A stretch of DNA of 6,490 bases from Lentisphaeria bacterium. Its GTDB lineage: Bacteria > Verrucomicrobiota > Lentisphaeria > Oligosphaerales > Oligosphaeraceae. This document shows, piece after piece, positions 1-5,661 of this stretch. The notes under the pieces are model-generated. The model made no database searches and was not told where the DNA came from. It saw nothing but the letters and a program-made list of their open reading frames with translations. The DNA is taken from positions 1-6,490 of the forward strand of contig JAEEXV010000290.1 in assembly GCA_016287975.1 (NCBI GenBank), given 5' to 3'. The position numbers and the translations under genes were made by a program. Within the stretch, counting starts at the first letter, position 1, and each line of letters begins with the position of its first letter.

Positions 1-75
1 TACCACAACGAGGACGGCATCCTCGTCCTGCGTCTTGAGGATTTCCTGACGGGCCAGGAATCCCTGGATATTTGA
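1..75 (+). CDS. 3' end of an unidentified gene
   Basis: Frame 1 is open from the window edge to a TGA at 73-75 and gives 24 residues ending LTGQESLDI. The codons are mostly G or C in third position, like the other genes here. The fragment is too short to place in a family. The opposite strand is also open over this stretch, from an ATG at 81, so the strand assignment is a preference, not a certainty. I chose the plus strand because the peptide (alternating hydrophobic and acidic residues, LVLRLEDFL) reads like a real protein C-terminus with a stop just before the repeat at 101. Confidence 0.4.
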   Translation, partial: YHNEDGILVLRLEDFLTGQESLDI

Positions 76-100
76 CCACATCCTGCGCTGAACACTTTTG

Positions 101-185
101 CGGATCGCGCTGTTCCCCATGAGGGGCGGTTCCATCGCCATTTTGCCAAGTCATCATGCCGGGTTGTCTGCTTCACGAGGGATCA
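101..185. repeat. Direct repeat copy A, flanks kinase unit
   Basis: This stretch matches the one at 1552-1624 in the same orientation. Shared blocks, in order, are CGGATCGC, TTCCCCAT followed by GGGGCGG, ATCGCC and TTTT, CATGCC, then GTTGT, TGC, CACGA and GGGAT. Small indels separate the blocks; copy A has an extra GCTG after the first one. It contains a CCCC-ATGA-GGGG hairpin overlapping a GGCG/CGCC stem (125-128 with 136-139), and both stems are kept in copy B. It begins just beyond the stop codon of the 45-codon gene on the minus strand. Its function is unknown. Confidence 0.6.
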
Positions 186-320
186 TTGCCGACCCGCCTG
201 AGGGTTGCCGCCAGGTTGCCATATCAGATAGCATCCGACAAGCACGACGCAGACAAGCGCAAGCGCGCCAAGAATCCGCAAGGCGCTTTTGCCAAGGTTT
301 TGCAGCAGACTGGGGGTCAT
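183..320 (-). CDS. Small lipoprotein or membrane peptide, 45 aa
   Basis: An ATG at 320 opens a 45-codon frame ending in TGA at 183-185, starting only 7 nt after the stop of the HipA-like kinase gene on the same strand. The peptide starts MTPSLLQNLG with a short basic region (K11, R15). A hydrophobic run follows at about residues 16-34, containing LVGC at 27-30, which fits a lipobox with Cys30 as the lipidation site. Cleavage would leave a mature lipopeptide of about 16 residues (CYLIWQPGG and a polar tail). If uncleaved, it would be a single-pass membrane peptide. There is no strong Shine-Dalgarno, so translation is probably coupled to the kinase gene. I do not recognise a family. It could be a real partner of the kinase, an entericidin-like small lipoprotein, or the remnant of a longer gene. 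Confidence 0.5.
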   Translation of the reverse strand: MTPSLLQNLGKSALRILGALALVCVVLVGCYLIWQPGGNPQAGRQ

Positions 321-327
321 GTCGCCG

Positions 328-1464
328 TCAGCCTAGGATTTCCCTTGCCCGTTCCGCCACCATCTGCTCGACCATCGCCAGACGCCGATGGTCCCAGTTG
401 TAGCGGGGATGGCGCTGGAAGCGGAAGTCAAGCAGTTTGCGCAGGGCATTTCGCTGCGTGTGGGTGATGACCGCCTGGGCTTCTTGGATGAAGTCGTCAT
501 ACACGCGAGGCAGGAGCGTCTTGGCATATTTTCGCAAGGCGGGGAGGCTCTTGAAGGCGTCCAGCGGAGCCAGGCTGAAGAGAGAGTTCCCGTGGTCAAA
601 GAGAGGCGCGGGCGCAAGAATCTGGTTGGTATGGCTGTCCACTAGGAAACCGAAATTGCCGAAGTGGCGGTCGGTGTTGCAGATGACGGCGTCAAAGACG
701 ATCATTTCATCCAAAGCGGCGGTGAAGGCATTCCCCAGCGTTTCGCAGTGCTGTCGGATGGCGGGCAGACCACCTTTCGGGAGCAATCTTCCCACGGGAA
801 TGAAGGAGAGATCCTTGGAGGTGAAAAGATCGCAGCAGGAGCACTGCCGCCCCTTCCATTTGGCGAGGGAATAGGAGACGGCGTTGAAGCCGAGCAACTT
901 CGCAATCTGGAAGGCGTATAATTCGGCGTATGGCTCGTTGCCAGTGTTGGAGGCACCTTCCGTCCCGCCCTTGTAGAGTCGGATGACGCCATCCTGCCTG
1001 CGCCAGCATTTTGGGAGCATGCCGTTGGTGGTGAATTCTGGACTGGAAGAGATGCGGGAACTGTTGCCGCTTCCGTAGCCCGTGAAGGCGATTTCTCCAA
1101 GCACGCGGCTGAATTTGTTTTCAAACAAGTTGAATTGCCTGAAAGCGCCGTTGAAGCCGTCCTCGGTCACCCAGTAGCAGTCATTCAGTGAAAGTCCCTT
1201 GGAGAGGCGGATGACATCCATGGGACGGTTCAGGCTCAGTCCCTGCGAGGCGAGGATGGCGTCCACATAGGCGCGGTTTCGGGGGATGGTCCGATGGCGC
1301 AGCCAGGCTTCCAGCCGTTTCGCATCGACCTGGCGGTGAAACTCCAAGGGCATCAGTCCCTGGTGGTTTTCATCGGCCCAGAGGATTCGGATGGCGGTCT
1401 CGGCGCCATGTTCCGCCGAAAAGCGCACCAGCGGAGTGTCAAAATGTCTGAGCGTGTAGATCAT
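328..1464 (-). CDS. Orphan HipA-like protein kinase
   Basis: This is a cytoplasmic kinase-fold protein of the HipA superfamily. Known HipA toxins phosphorylate glutamyl-tRNA synthetase; the target here is unknown. Numbering is from the GTG at 1530 (400 aa if that is the start). An N-terminal domain (23-120) carries WLRHRTIPRNRAYVD and KGLSLNDCYWV, typical of a stand-alone family common in Firmicutes and gut anaerobes. The kinase core follows: LYKGG with putative ATP-binding Lys187, a catalytic loop CNTDRHFGNFG (Asp287, Asn292) and a metal-binding FDHGN (311-315). The active site looks intact. The GTG at 1530 has no Shine-Dalgarno. I prefer the ATG at 1464 (378 aa), since relatives begin about there with a M-YTLRHKD-like sequence and AGGA lies 11 nt upstream; ATGs at 1509 and 1500 are other options. 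No HipB-like antitoxin gene lies beside it. A 45-codon gene follows 7 nt downstream. Confidence 0.88.
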   Translation of the reverse strand: MIYTLRHFDTPLVRFSAEHGAETAIRILWADENHQGLMPLEFHRQVDAKRLEAWLRHRTIPRNRAYVDAILASQGLSLNRPMDVIRLSKGLSLNDCYWVTEDGFNGAFRQFNLFENKFSRVLGEIAFTGYGSGNSSRISSSPEFTTNGMLPKCWRRQDGVIRLYKGGTEGASNTGNEPYAELYAFQIAKLLGFNAVSYSLAKWKGRQCSCCDLFTSKDLSFIPVGRLLPKGGLPAIRQHCETLGNAFTAALDEMIVFDAVICNTDRHFGNFGFLVDSHTNQILAPAPLFDHGNSLFSLAPLDAFKSLPALRKYAKTLLPRVYDDFIQEAQAVITHTQRNALRKLLDFRFQRHPRYNWDHRRLAMVEQMVAERAREILG

Positions 1465-1551
1465 CCAGTATGTTTTCCTGCGTCCATCATAATGTAGCAT
1501 GTTCGCCATGCTGTGCCGTTTGTATTTCACGATAGGAGGCGACTTTCACAA

Positions 1552-1624
1552 CGGATCGCTTCCCCATATGGGGCGGCAATCGCCGCCGTTTTCATGCCCG
1601 AAGTTGTTGCCACGACAGGGATTT
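1552..1624. repeat. Direct repeat copy B, flanks kinase unit
   Basis: This is the second copy of the repeat at 101-185, in the same orientation and lying just upstream of the kinase start. It contains a perfect 12-bp palindrome CCCCATATGGGG (1562-1573). Overlapping this is a perfect stem GGCGGC-AATC-GCCGCC (1572-1577 with 1582-1587). The two stems are mutually exclusive because they share GG at 1572-1573. Both have counterparts in copy A, which suggests that the structure as well as the sequence is maintained. Confidence 0.6.
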
Positions 1625-1634
1625 CCGTGGCAAC
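1606..1634. repeat. 9-bp inverted repeat at end of copy B
   Basis: GTTGCCACG at 1606-1614 pairs perfectly with CGTGGCAAC at 1626-1634 across an 11-nt loop. The left arm overlaps the conserved GTTGT/CACGA part of repeat B, and the right arm lies just outside the aligned region. Copy A does not have this stem. It could be a hairpin in RNA from either strand, an operator, or part of a mobile-element end. No T-tract follows, so it is not a standard terminator. Confidence 0.5.
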
Positions 1635-1772
1635 CATTATCAGGACGTTGACCTGGCAATCACCTGCCTTCTTAGGGAACGGCGTCAAATACAAACTGGT
1701 GCAATGGCATGGCAGAATTCATTTTGGAGGACGGCGCCACTTAACCAGGGGGAGGGCGGATACTGTGGGAGG

Positions 1773-1786
1773 TGTTATAATATAAT
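1773..1786 (+). promoter_or_regulatory. Extended -10 promoter candidate
   Basis: The sequence TGTTATAAT (1773-1781) is a perfect extended -10 (TGnTATAAT), and a second TATAAT overlaps it at 1781-1786. The expected -35 position (about 1753-1758, AGGGCG) does not match TTGACA, which is tolerable for extended -10 promoters. It points towards the nucleotidyltransferase pair and would give a leader of about 290 nt. Confidence 0.45.
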
Positions 1787-1917
1787 AAGGGATGGCGTGT
1801 GGGAGTTTGTGTTTGGGAAGTGGGAAGAACGCCACGAGAATGCGAGCCGCAGCCATTTGAATGATGCCTGCCCAGCCTGTCAGGGGCGGAAAAAGGTGCG
1901 TCGTCCTAGAACTCCAA

Positions 1918-1933
1918 CTGAACTATAGTTCAG
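1918..1933. promoter_or_regulatory. 16-bp perfect palindrome, possible operator
   Basis: CTGAACTATAGTTCAG is a perfect 8+8 palindrome in the leader. It sits directly upstream of a strong Shine-Dalgarno-like GGAGGAG (1934-1940) and about 150 bp before the nucleotidyltransferase start. Its symmetry and A/T centre fit a dimeric repressor site. In RNA it would be a short hairpin next to the ribosome-binding site. Confidence 0.4.
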
Positions 1934-1949
1934 GGAGGAGAAACGGAAC

Positions 1950-2033
1950 ATGGAAGCATGTCGCTTTTTGTGTGCGAGGCGGCGCGCTGAAGTTCACGGA
2001 GCCGGCGTGCGCTGGCTCAACGGGATCTTCTAA
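1950..2033 (+). CDS. Possible 27-aa leader ORF
   Basis: An ATG at 1950 follows GGAGGAG (1934-1940) by 9 nt, the best ribosome-binding site in this leader. It opens 27 codons ending in TAA at 2031-2033. The peptide begins MEACRFLCARRR and has no recognisable motif. The hairpin at 1999-2018 lies within its coding sequence, an arrangement seen in attenuator leaders. The residue composition gives no independent support, so this rests on the start signal alone. Confidence 0.25.
   Translation: MEACRFLCARRRAEVHGAGVRWLNGIF
1999..2018 (+). promoter_or_regulatory. Leader hairpin upstream of nucleotidyltransferase
   Basis: GAGCCGGCG (1999-2007) can pair with CGCTGGCTC (2010-2018) with one G-U wobble, giving a GC-rich stem that must open to a few loop bases. 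It ends 64 nt before the nucleotidyltransferase start. No T-tract follows, so it is not an intrinsic terminator. It may shape the leader RNA or pause ribosomes on the leader ORF. Confidence 0.35.
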
Positions 2034-2082
2034 CGCGCGGCGATTCTTCAAGCAGGGGCGTCGGGCGGCAAATAGGGACAAG

Positions 2083-3177
2083 ATGGACATTACCTTTGAC
2101 ATGCTTCAGAATGACGCCTCTGGCCGAGTCATCTTTCGGGGGGTGTGGGGCAGCCATGCCTTCGGGACCGCCACGCCGGAGAGCGACCTCGACACGGTGG
2201 GCGTCTATGTCATGGAGCGGGACGCGTATCTGTCGCTTGTCGCGCCGCCCGCGCAGGTGTCGGACGAGCGCAATGACAACCGCTTCTATTCCCTGCGGAA
2301 CTTCCTGGAACTGGCGGCCAACGCGAATCCGAACATCCTGGACACGCTGTATCTGCCGGAGGACTGCGTGCTGAAGAATTCCCCGTATTGGCAGCGGTTG
2401 AAGGAGAACCGCGCTCTTTTCCTCAGCCGGAAAGTCTGCCAAACCTACTGCGAATACGCGATGGGGCAGATCAAGAAAGCACGCGGCTGCAACAAGCGTA
2501 TCCACAACCCACAGCCCGCGGCACCGCCCGTGCCCGAGGACTTCTGCTTTGTGCTGACGGCCTCGTCGACGGGGATGCCCGGGCGGCCCGTGCCCTTGAA
2601 GGCGTCCGGCATCCGGCTGGATCAGTGCCACGCCGCTGCGGTGGAGAACAGCGGTGACCTCTACCGCCTTTACGACTACGGCGAGGGGGCGCGGGGCGTC
2701 TTCCGCAACGGGATGCTGGTCTGCGAAAGCATCCCCATGGCGGACGAGACGACGCGTTTCCGTGGACTGATGATGTTCAACCGGAATGCATTTGAGCAGT
2801 CCAAGTCGAAGCATCGCCAATATTGGGAGTGGCGGCGCACTCGCAACGAGGCCCGCTGGCGCAGCCAGGAGGCGGGGTTGCTCGACTATGACGCGAAGAA
2901 CCTCATGCACACCTTCCGTCTGCTCTATTCCGCCTTGCATATCGTCGAGCACGGTGAGCCGCTGGTGCGTTTCTCGGGCGAGCGGCTCCAGGAACTGCGC
3001 GACATCCGCGCGGGGTGCTTCCACTACCCGGAACTGGTGGCGAAGGCCGAGGCGTTGTCGGACAAGTTGTCCAGGCTGCGGGACTCCTCGGGGCTGCCGG
3101 ACGCCGCCGACCTCGGGCGGATCGACGCGTTGCTACGTGAGATCACGCGCCAATGGGAGAACGACCATGCAAGATGA
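2083..3177 (+). CDS. RlaP/YcgL-type nucleotidyltransferase, long form
   Basis: This 364-aa protein belongs to the DNA polymerase beta-like nucleotidyltransferase superfamily (COG3541; PF10127, the RlaP family named for association with RNA ligases). The active site is visible: Gly23-Ser24, then SDLD with Asp35 and Asp37 as the metal ligands, and a probable third carboxylate at Asp65 (ERNDNRFYSL). A middle region (150-260) carries DFCFVL, a long insertion, and YWEWRRTRNEARW. DYDAKNLMHTFRLL (268-281) is a conserved helical motif of the family. The enzyme would transfer a nucleoside monophosphate to RNA, protein or a small molecule; the substrate is not known. I chose the ATG at 2083, preceded by AGGGA, because the motifs begin about 20 residues in, as in relatives; the in-phase frame back to 1861 lacks family-like sequence. 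It overlaps the next gene by 11 nt. Confidence 0.87.
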   Translation: MDITFDMLQNDASGRVIFRGVWGSHAFGTATPESDLDTVGVYVMERDAYLSLVAPPAQVSDERNDNRFYSLRNFLELAANANPNILDTLYLPEDCVLKNSPYWQRLKENRALFLSRKVCQTYCEYAMGQIKKARGCNKRIHNPQPAAPPVPEDFCFVLTASSTGMPGRPVPLKASGIRLDQCHAAAVENSGDLYRLYDYGEGARGVFRNGMLVCESIPMADETTRFRGLMMFNRNAFEQSKSKHRQYWEWRRTRNEARWRSQEAGLLDYDAKNLMHTFRLLYSALHIVEHGEPLVRFSGERLQELRDIRAGCFHYPELVAKAEALSDKLSRLRDSSGLPDAADLGRIDALLREITRQWENDHAR

Positions 3178-3940
3178 AGTCCTGTTCGCCTTGAAGCAAC
3201 TGGAGGATCGGCACGGCTGCCGGATGCTCTTTGCCGCTGAATCAGGCAGCCGCGCGTGGGGATTTGCGTCGCCGGACAGCGATTATGATGTCCGGGCCAT
3301 CTATGTCAAGCCGTTGGAGTGGTATCTCGGCATAGATGTCTCGCCGAAAGACACGATTGAGGCGATGCTGCCCGGCGATCTGGACATCTCCGCCTGGGAG
3401 TTGCGCAAGGCGCTGCGGCTCTTTGCGGAGTGCAATCTCTCGCTGTGCGAATGGTTGGTGAGCCCGATCCAGTATTTTGCCGCGCTGGGTTTCCTGGAGG
3501 AGATGCACGTCTTGCAACCGCAGTTCTTCAACCCGATCAAGGCGACGCACCACTATCTCGCGCTGGCCCGGAATGCGCATGAGTCGCTGGACACGGACGG
3601 CACCATTCCCTTGAAGAAGGTGTTTTATCTGCTCCGGGGAATCCTCGCCGCCAAATGGTGCGGCCAATTCCAGACGATGCCGCCTGTCCTCTTCACGGAG
3701 TTGCTGCGGCCAGAGTTGTTGCCGTCGGAACTGATGGCGCACATCCGCGAATTGCTATCGCAGAAGAAGTCGGCCGGCGAACAGGCACGCTGCGTGTTTT
3801 CAGCGGATCTCCATGCCTTCTATGAGCGGTCCGTGCAGGAATGCCTGGAAATGGCGGCGGCTCTCCATCGCCAGGCGCCGCCCAAAGCCGCCCTGGATGC
3901 GCTGTTGCGGAAGTGGGTCGCCAGGAATAGGGCAGGGTAG
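3167..3940 (+). CDS. YcgL-type nucleotidyltransferase, short form
   Basis: This 257-aa protein resembles Bacillus subtilis YcgL (COG3541, PF10127) along its length. The catalytic signature is ESGSRAWGF (Gly27-Ser28), SDYD (Asp39, Asp41) and a probable third Asp73 in DLDISAWELRKALRLF. These are followed by a family-typical CEWLVSPIQYF and a helical KKVFYLLRGILAAKW (150-164). It is likely a soluble enzyme that transfers nucleotides; the biological substrate of YcgL proteins has not been established to my knowledge. The ATG at 3167 has GGGAGA (3155-3160) 6 nt upstream and lies inside the end of the preceding gene (11-nt overlap), so the two are translationally coupled. It shares the N-terminal active-site layout with its neighbour but lacks the long middle insertion. 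They are therefore diverged relatives, not a recent duplication. Confidence 0.88.
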   Translation: MQDEVLFALKQLEDRHGCRMLFAAESGSRAWGFASPDSDYDVRAIYVKPLEWYLGIDVSPKDTIEAMLPGDLDISAWELRKALRLFAECNLSLCEWLVSPIQYFAALGFLEEMHVLQPQFFNPIKATHHYLALARNAHESLDTDGTIPLKKVFYLLRGILAAKWCGQFQTMPPVLFTELLRPELLPSELMAHIRELLSQKKSAGEQARCVFSADLHAFYERSVQECLEMAAALHRQAPPKAALDALLRKWVARNRAG

Positions 3941-4018
3941 TGTTTCCCGCCTTCCCGCCAGTAGGATGTCAGCGGATAGGCGGCGACACCGAGTGTCCGG
4001 CGAGATGAAACCCAACGA

Positions 4019-4050
4019 TAGGTTATATTAGAAACCTAACTGTTAGGTTT
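4019..4050. promoter_or_regulatory. Triple TAGGTT/AACCTA half-site region
   Basis: The 126-bp gap between the nucleotidyltransferases and the ATPase gene holds three half-sites: TAGGTT (4019-4024), AACCTA (4033-4038) and TAGGTT (4044-4049). The last two form a perfect 19-nt inverted repeat with 9-bp arms and a single central base (4032-4050). The first two form a second inverted repeat. A TATATT (4024-4029) inside the region could be a -10 box, without a clear -35. This suggests an operator, or two competing RNA hairpins, controlling the ATPase gene whose Shine-Dalgarno begins 4 nt later. Further upstream, GACAC/GTGTC (3985-3997) is a 5-bp stem without a T-tract. Confidence 0.45.
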
Positions 4051-4066
4051 TGCAGGAGAAGAAGCG

Positions 4067-5650
4067 ATGGGCCTTTGTCTCAATCCAGGGAACAGCACCT
4101 TCCAGTCGCTGGTGAACTACGAGTATGTGGACAAGACCGGCCTGGCGGCAGTGGTGAACCGCACGATCGAGACGCCGATTCGCCTGTCGTGCGTGAGCCG
4201 TCCGCGTCGTTTCGGCAAGTCGGTGGCGGCGCAGATGCTGGCGGCCTACTATGACCGCAGTTGCGATTCGTCGAAGATTTTTGACGGTTTGGAATTGGCG
4301 AAGGATTCGTCCTACCGCGCACATCTGAACAAATACAATGTGCTTTTGCTGGACATGGCCGCGATGGGGACGTATGCCGGCGGCTACGACAAGTTGGAGG
4401 AGTATATTCCCGACTTGATTACCCAGGAACTCCAGCAAGAATTGCCTGGCCTGCAGGCAAACGGGGATTTCCCTTCGACGCTGCTCCAGGCCGTGCAGCG
4501 CGGTGGCGTGAAGTTCGTCATTCTCATTGACGAATGGGATGCGCCCATCCGCGAGGCCAGGCATGGCGATGACGCGCTCGCCTACCTGAAGTTTTTGCGC
4601 AGCATTTTCAAGAGCACGGGGCTGACCGAGCGTGTCTTTGCCGCCGCCTACATGACTGGCATCCTGCCCATCCGGCGATATGGGAGCCAGTCCGCCTTGT
4701 CCAACTTCACGGAATATACCATCCTTGAACCAGGGGCGTTCGCGTCATACGCGGGCTTCCTGGAGCCGGAGGTGCAGGCGCTTTGCGCGAAGCATGGCCT
4801 CCCGTTCTCCGAGATGAAGCGGTGGTATGATGGCTACTCCCTGCCCGGGGGGCTGGAAGTCTATAATCCCAATTCCGTGATGCAGGCGGTCCAGAATGGC
4901 AGGTTCCGCTCCTATTGGTCGGCGACGTCAGCCGCCAGTGTGCTCATTGACTATATCAGCCTGGACTTCGAGGGACTCTCCAAGACCATCGCCGAATTGC
5001 TTGGAGGGGGCGAGGCACCGGTGAATACCATCCATTTTTCCAATGACATGCGCGAGTATTCCAGCCGGGACGATGTTCTCACGGCGCTTACGCATCTGGG
5101 CTACCTTACCTACAACGCCGAGCGCGGCACCGTGCGTATCCCCAACGAGGAACTCCGCGAGGAGTTCGCCGACGCCATTCACCATGTGAGCCACGCCGAG
5201 ACCGTGAGGCGGGTGGCGGCGAGCGTGCGGCTTTTCCAGGACACCGTGCTTGGGAAGGCCGAAGACGTGGCGCGGCAGATCGAGCGCATCCACGAGGAGG
5301 AGTGCGCGCCGCTGCACTACAACCGCGAGCAAAGCCTCCGCTCGGTCGTCAAACTGGCCTACTATACCTATAAGGACCACTATCTGCAACTTGAGGAACT
5401 GCCCGCTGGGGCGGGCTATGCGGACATTGTCTATCTGCCCAAGAAGTTCTCCGACTGGCCGGCGCTGCTCATTGAACTGAAGTGGAACCAGTCGGCCGAT
5501 GGGGCGATTCAGCAAGTCAAGGCGCGGCATTATCCTGCCGTCCTGAAGGGCTATGGGGGGCCGCTGGTGCTGGTCGGCATCAGCTATGACAAGGATGCCC
5601 CGCCTGGCGCACGCCACCATTCCTGCGTTATTGAAACCATTGAAGTGTGA
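4067..5650 (+). CDS. AAA-ATPase with PD-(D/E)XK nuclease domain
   Basis: This 527-aa protein has the two-domain layout of a very widespread family: an N-terminal AAA-ATPase-like domain (PF09820) and a C-terminal PD-(D/E)XK nuclease-like domain (PF08011, formerly DUF1703). The P-loop is SRPRRFGKS (44-52, Lys51-Ser52). VLLLDMAAM (92-100) and VILIDEWDAP (151-160) fit Walker B or sensor strands, with Asp155-Glu156 likely catalytic. WYDGY (253-257), YNPNSV (266-271) and YWSATS (283-288) are family landmarks. The nuclease motif is Asp453 (YADIV) with Glu470-x-Lys472 (IELKW) and Gln482-Gln483, all intact, at the usual length for the family. The start has AGGAG (4054-4058) 8 nt upstream. Its role is uncertain; it is often multi-copy in gut anaerobes and has been suggested to act in mobile-element or defence biology. 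Its half-site-rich upstream region suggests its own regulation. Confidence 0.92.
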   Translation: MGLCLNPGNSTFQSLVNYEYVDKTGLAAVVNRTIETPIRLSCVSRPRRFGKSVAAQMLAAYYDRSCDSSKIFDGLELAKDSSYRAHLNKYNVLLLDMAAMGTYAGGYDKLEEYIPDLITQELQQELPGLQANGDFPSTLLQAVQRGGVKFVILIDEWDAPIREARHGDDALAYLKFLRSIFKSTGLTERVFAAAYMTGILPIRRYGSQSALSNFTEYTILEPGAFASYAGFLEPEVQALCAKHGLPFSEMKRWYDGYSLPGGLEVYNPNSVMQAVQNGRFRSYWSATSAASVLIDYISLDFEGLSKTIAELLGGGEAPVNTIHFSNDMREYSSRDDVLTALTHLGYLTYNAERGTVRIPNEELREEFADAIHHVSHAETVRRVAASVRLFQDTVLGKAEDVARQIERIHEEECAPLHYNREQSLRSVVKLAYYTYKDHYLQLEELPAGAGYADIVYLPKKFSDWPALLIELKWNQSADGAIQQVKARHYPAVLKGYGGPLVLVGISYDKDAPPGARHHSCVIETIEV

Positions 5651-5661
5651 ACTCACACTTC
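5642..5661. terminator. Shared inverted repeat at convergent gene ends
   Basis: GAAGTGTGA (5642-5650) and TCACACTTC (5653-5661) form a perfect 9-bp inverted repeat with a 2-nt centre. Both convergent genes end in the same codons, GAA GTG TGA, so each stop codon is the inner end of one arm and only two bases separate the genes. It could act as a compact bidirectional hairpin ending transcription from both sides. Neither strand has a proper T-tract after it, so termination activity is an inference. Confidence 0.4.

Larger units (their letters stand above)
1531..2082. other. Long intergenic region between divergent genes
   Basis: About 550 bp separate the kinase gene (minus strand) from the first nucleotidyltransferase gene (plus strand). 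The left third holds repeat copy B and its hairpins. The right two thirds form a probable leader for the nucleotidyltransferase pair, with an extended -10 at 1773-1786, a palindrome at 1918-1933, a possible leader ORF at 1950-2033 and a hairpin at 1999-2018. A plus-strand frame extends in phase from 1861 into the nucleotidyltransferase. Its first 74 codons look like non-coding sequence and no relative starts so far upstream, so I read it as leader. I see no tRNA or recognisable riboswitch here, and no convincing sigma-70 promoter for the kinase. Confidence 0.6.

Noticed and set aside
1..81. Minus-strand gene running off the left edge from an ATG at 81
   Set aside because: The frame is open, but AGG directly touches the ATG, which is too close for a Shine-Dalgarno. 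The plus-strand reading was slightly more protein-like; this remains possible.
76..182. Repeats A and B as integron attC sites
   Set aside because: The gene-plus-repeat layout fits, but I could not find the paired RYYYAAC and GTTRRRY end boxes, and the repeats do not fold end to end. No integrase is in the window.
1861..2082. N-terminal extension of the first nucleotidyltransferase by 74 codons
   Set aside because: The sequence is not family-like, contains a palindrome and hairpin, and a start with a Shine-Dalgarno lies at 2083, where relatives begin.
2017..3024. Long open frame (335 codons) on the minus strand opposite the first nucleotidyltransferase
   Set aside because: It mirrors a GC-rich coding strand. 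The translation has no family motif, while the plus strand has an intact active site.
3985..3997. GACAC-CGA-GTGTC as an intrinsic terminator after the nucleotidyltransferases
   Set aside because: The stem is only 5 bp and is followed by GAGATGAAA, not a T-tract.
4928..5656. Long minus-strand frame opposite the ATPase-nuclease C-terminal half
   Set aside because: The plus-strand protein is complete with recognised motifs throughout, and the minus-strand translation has none.
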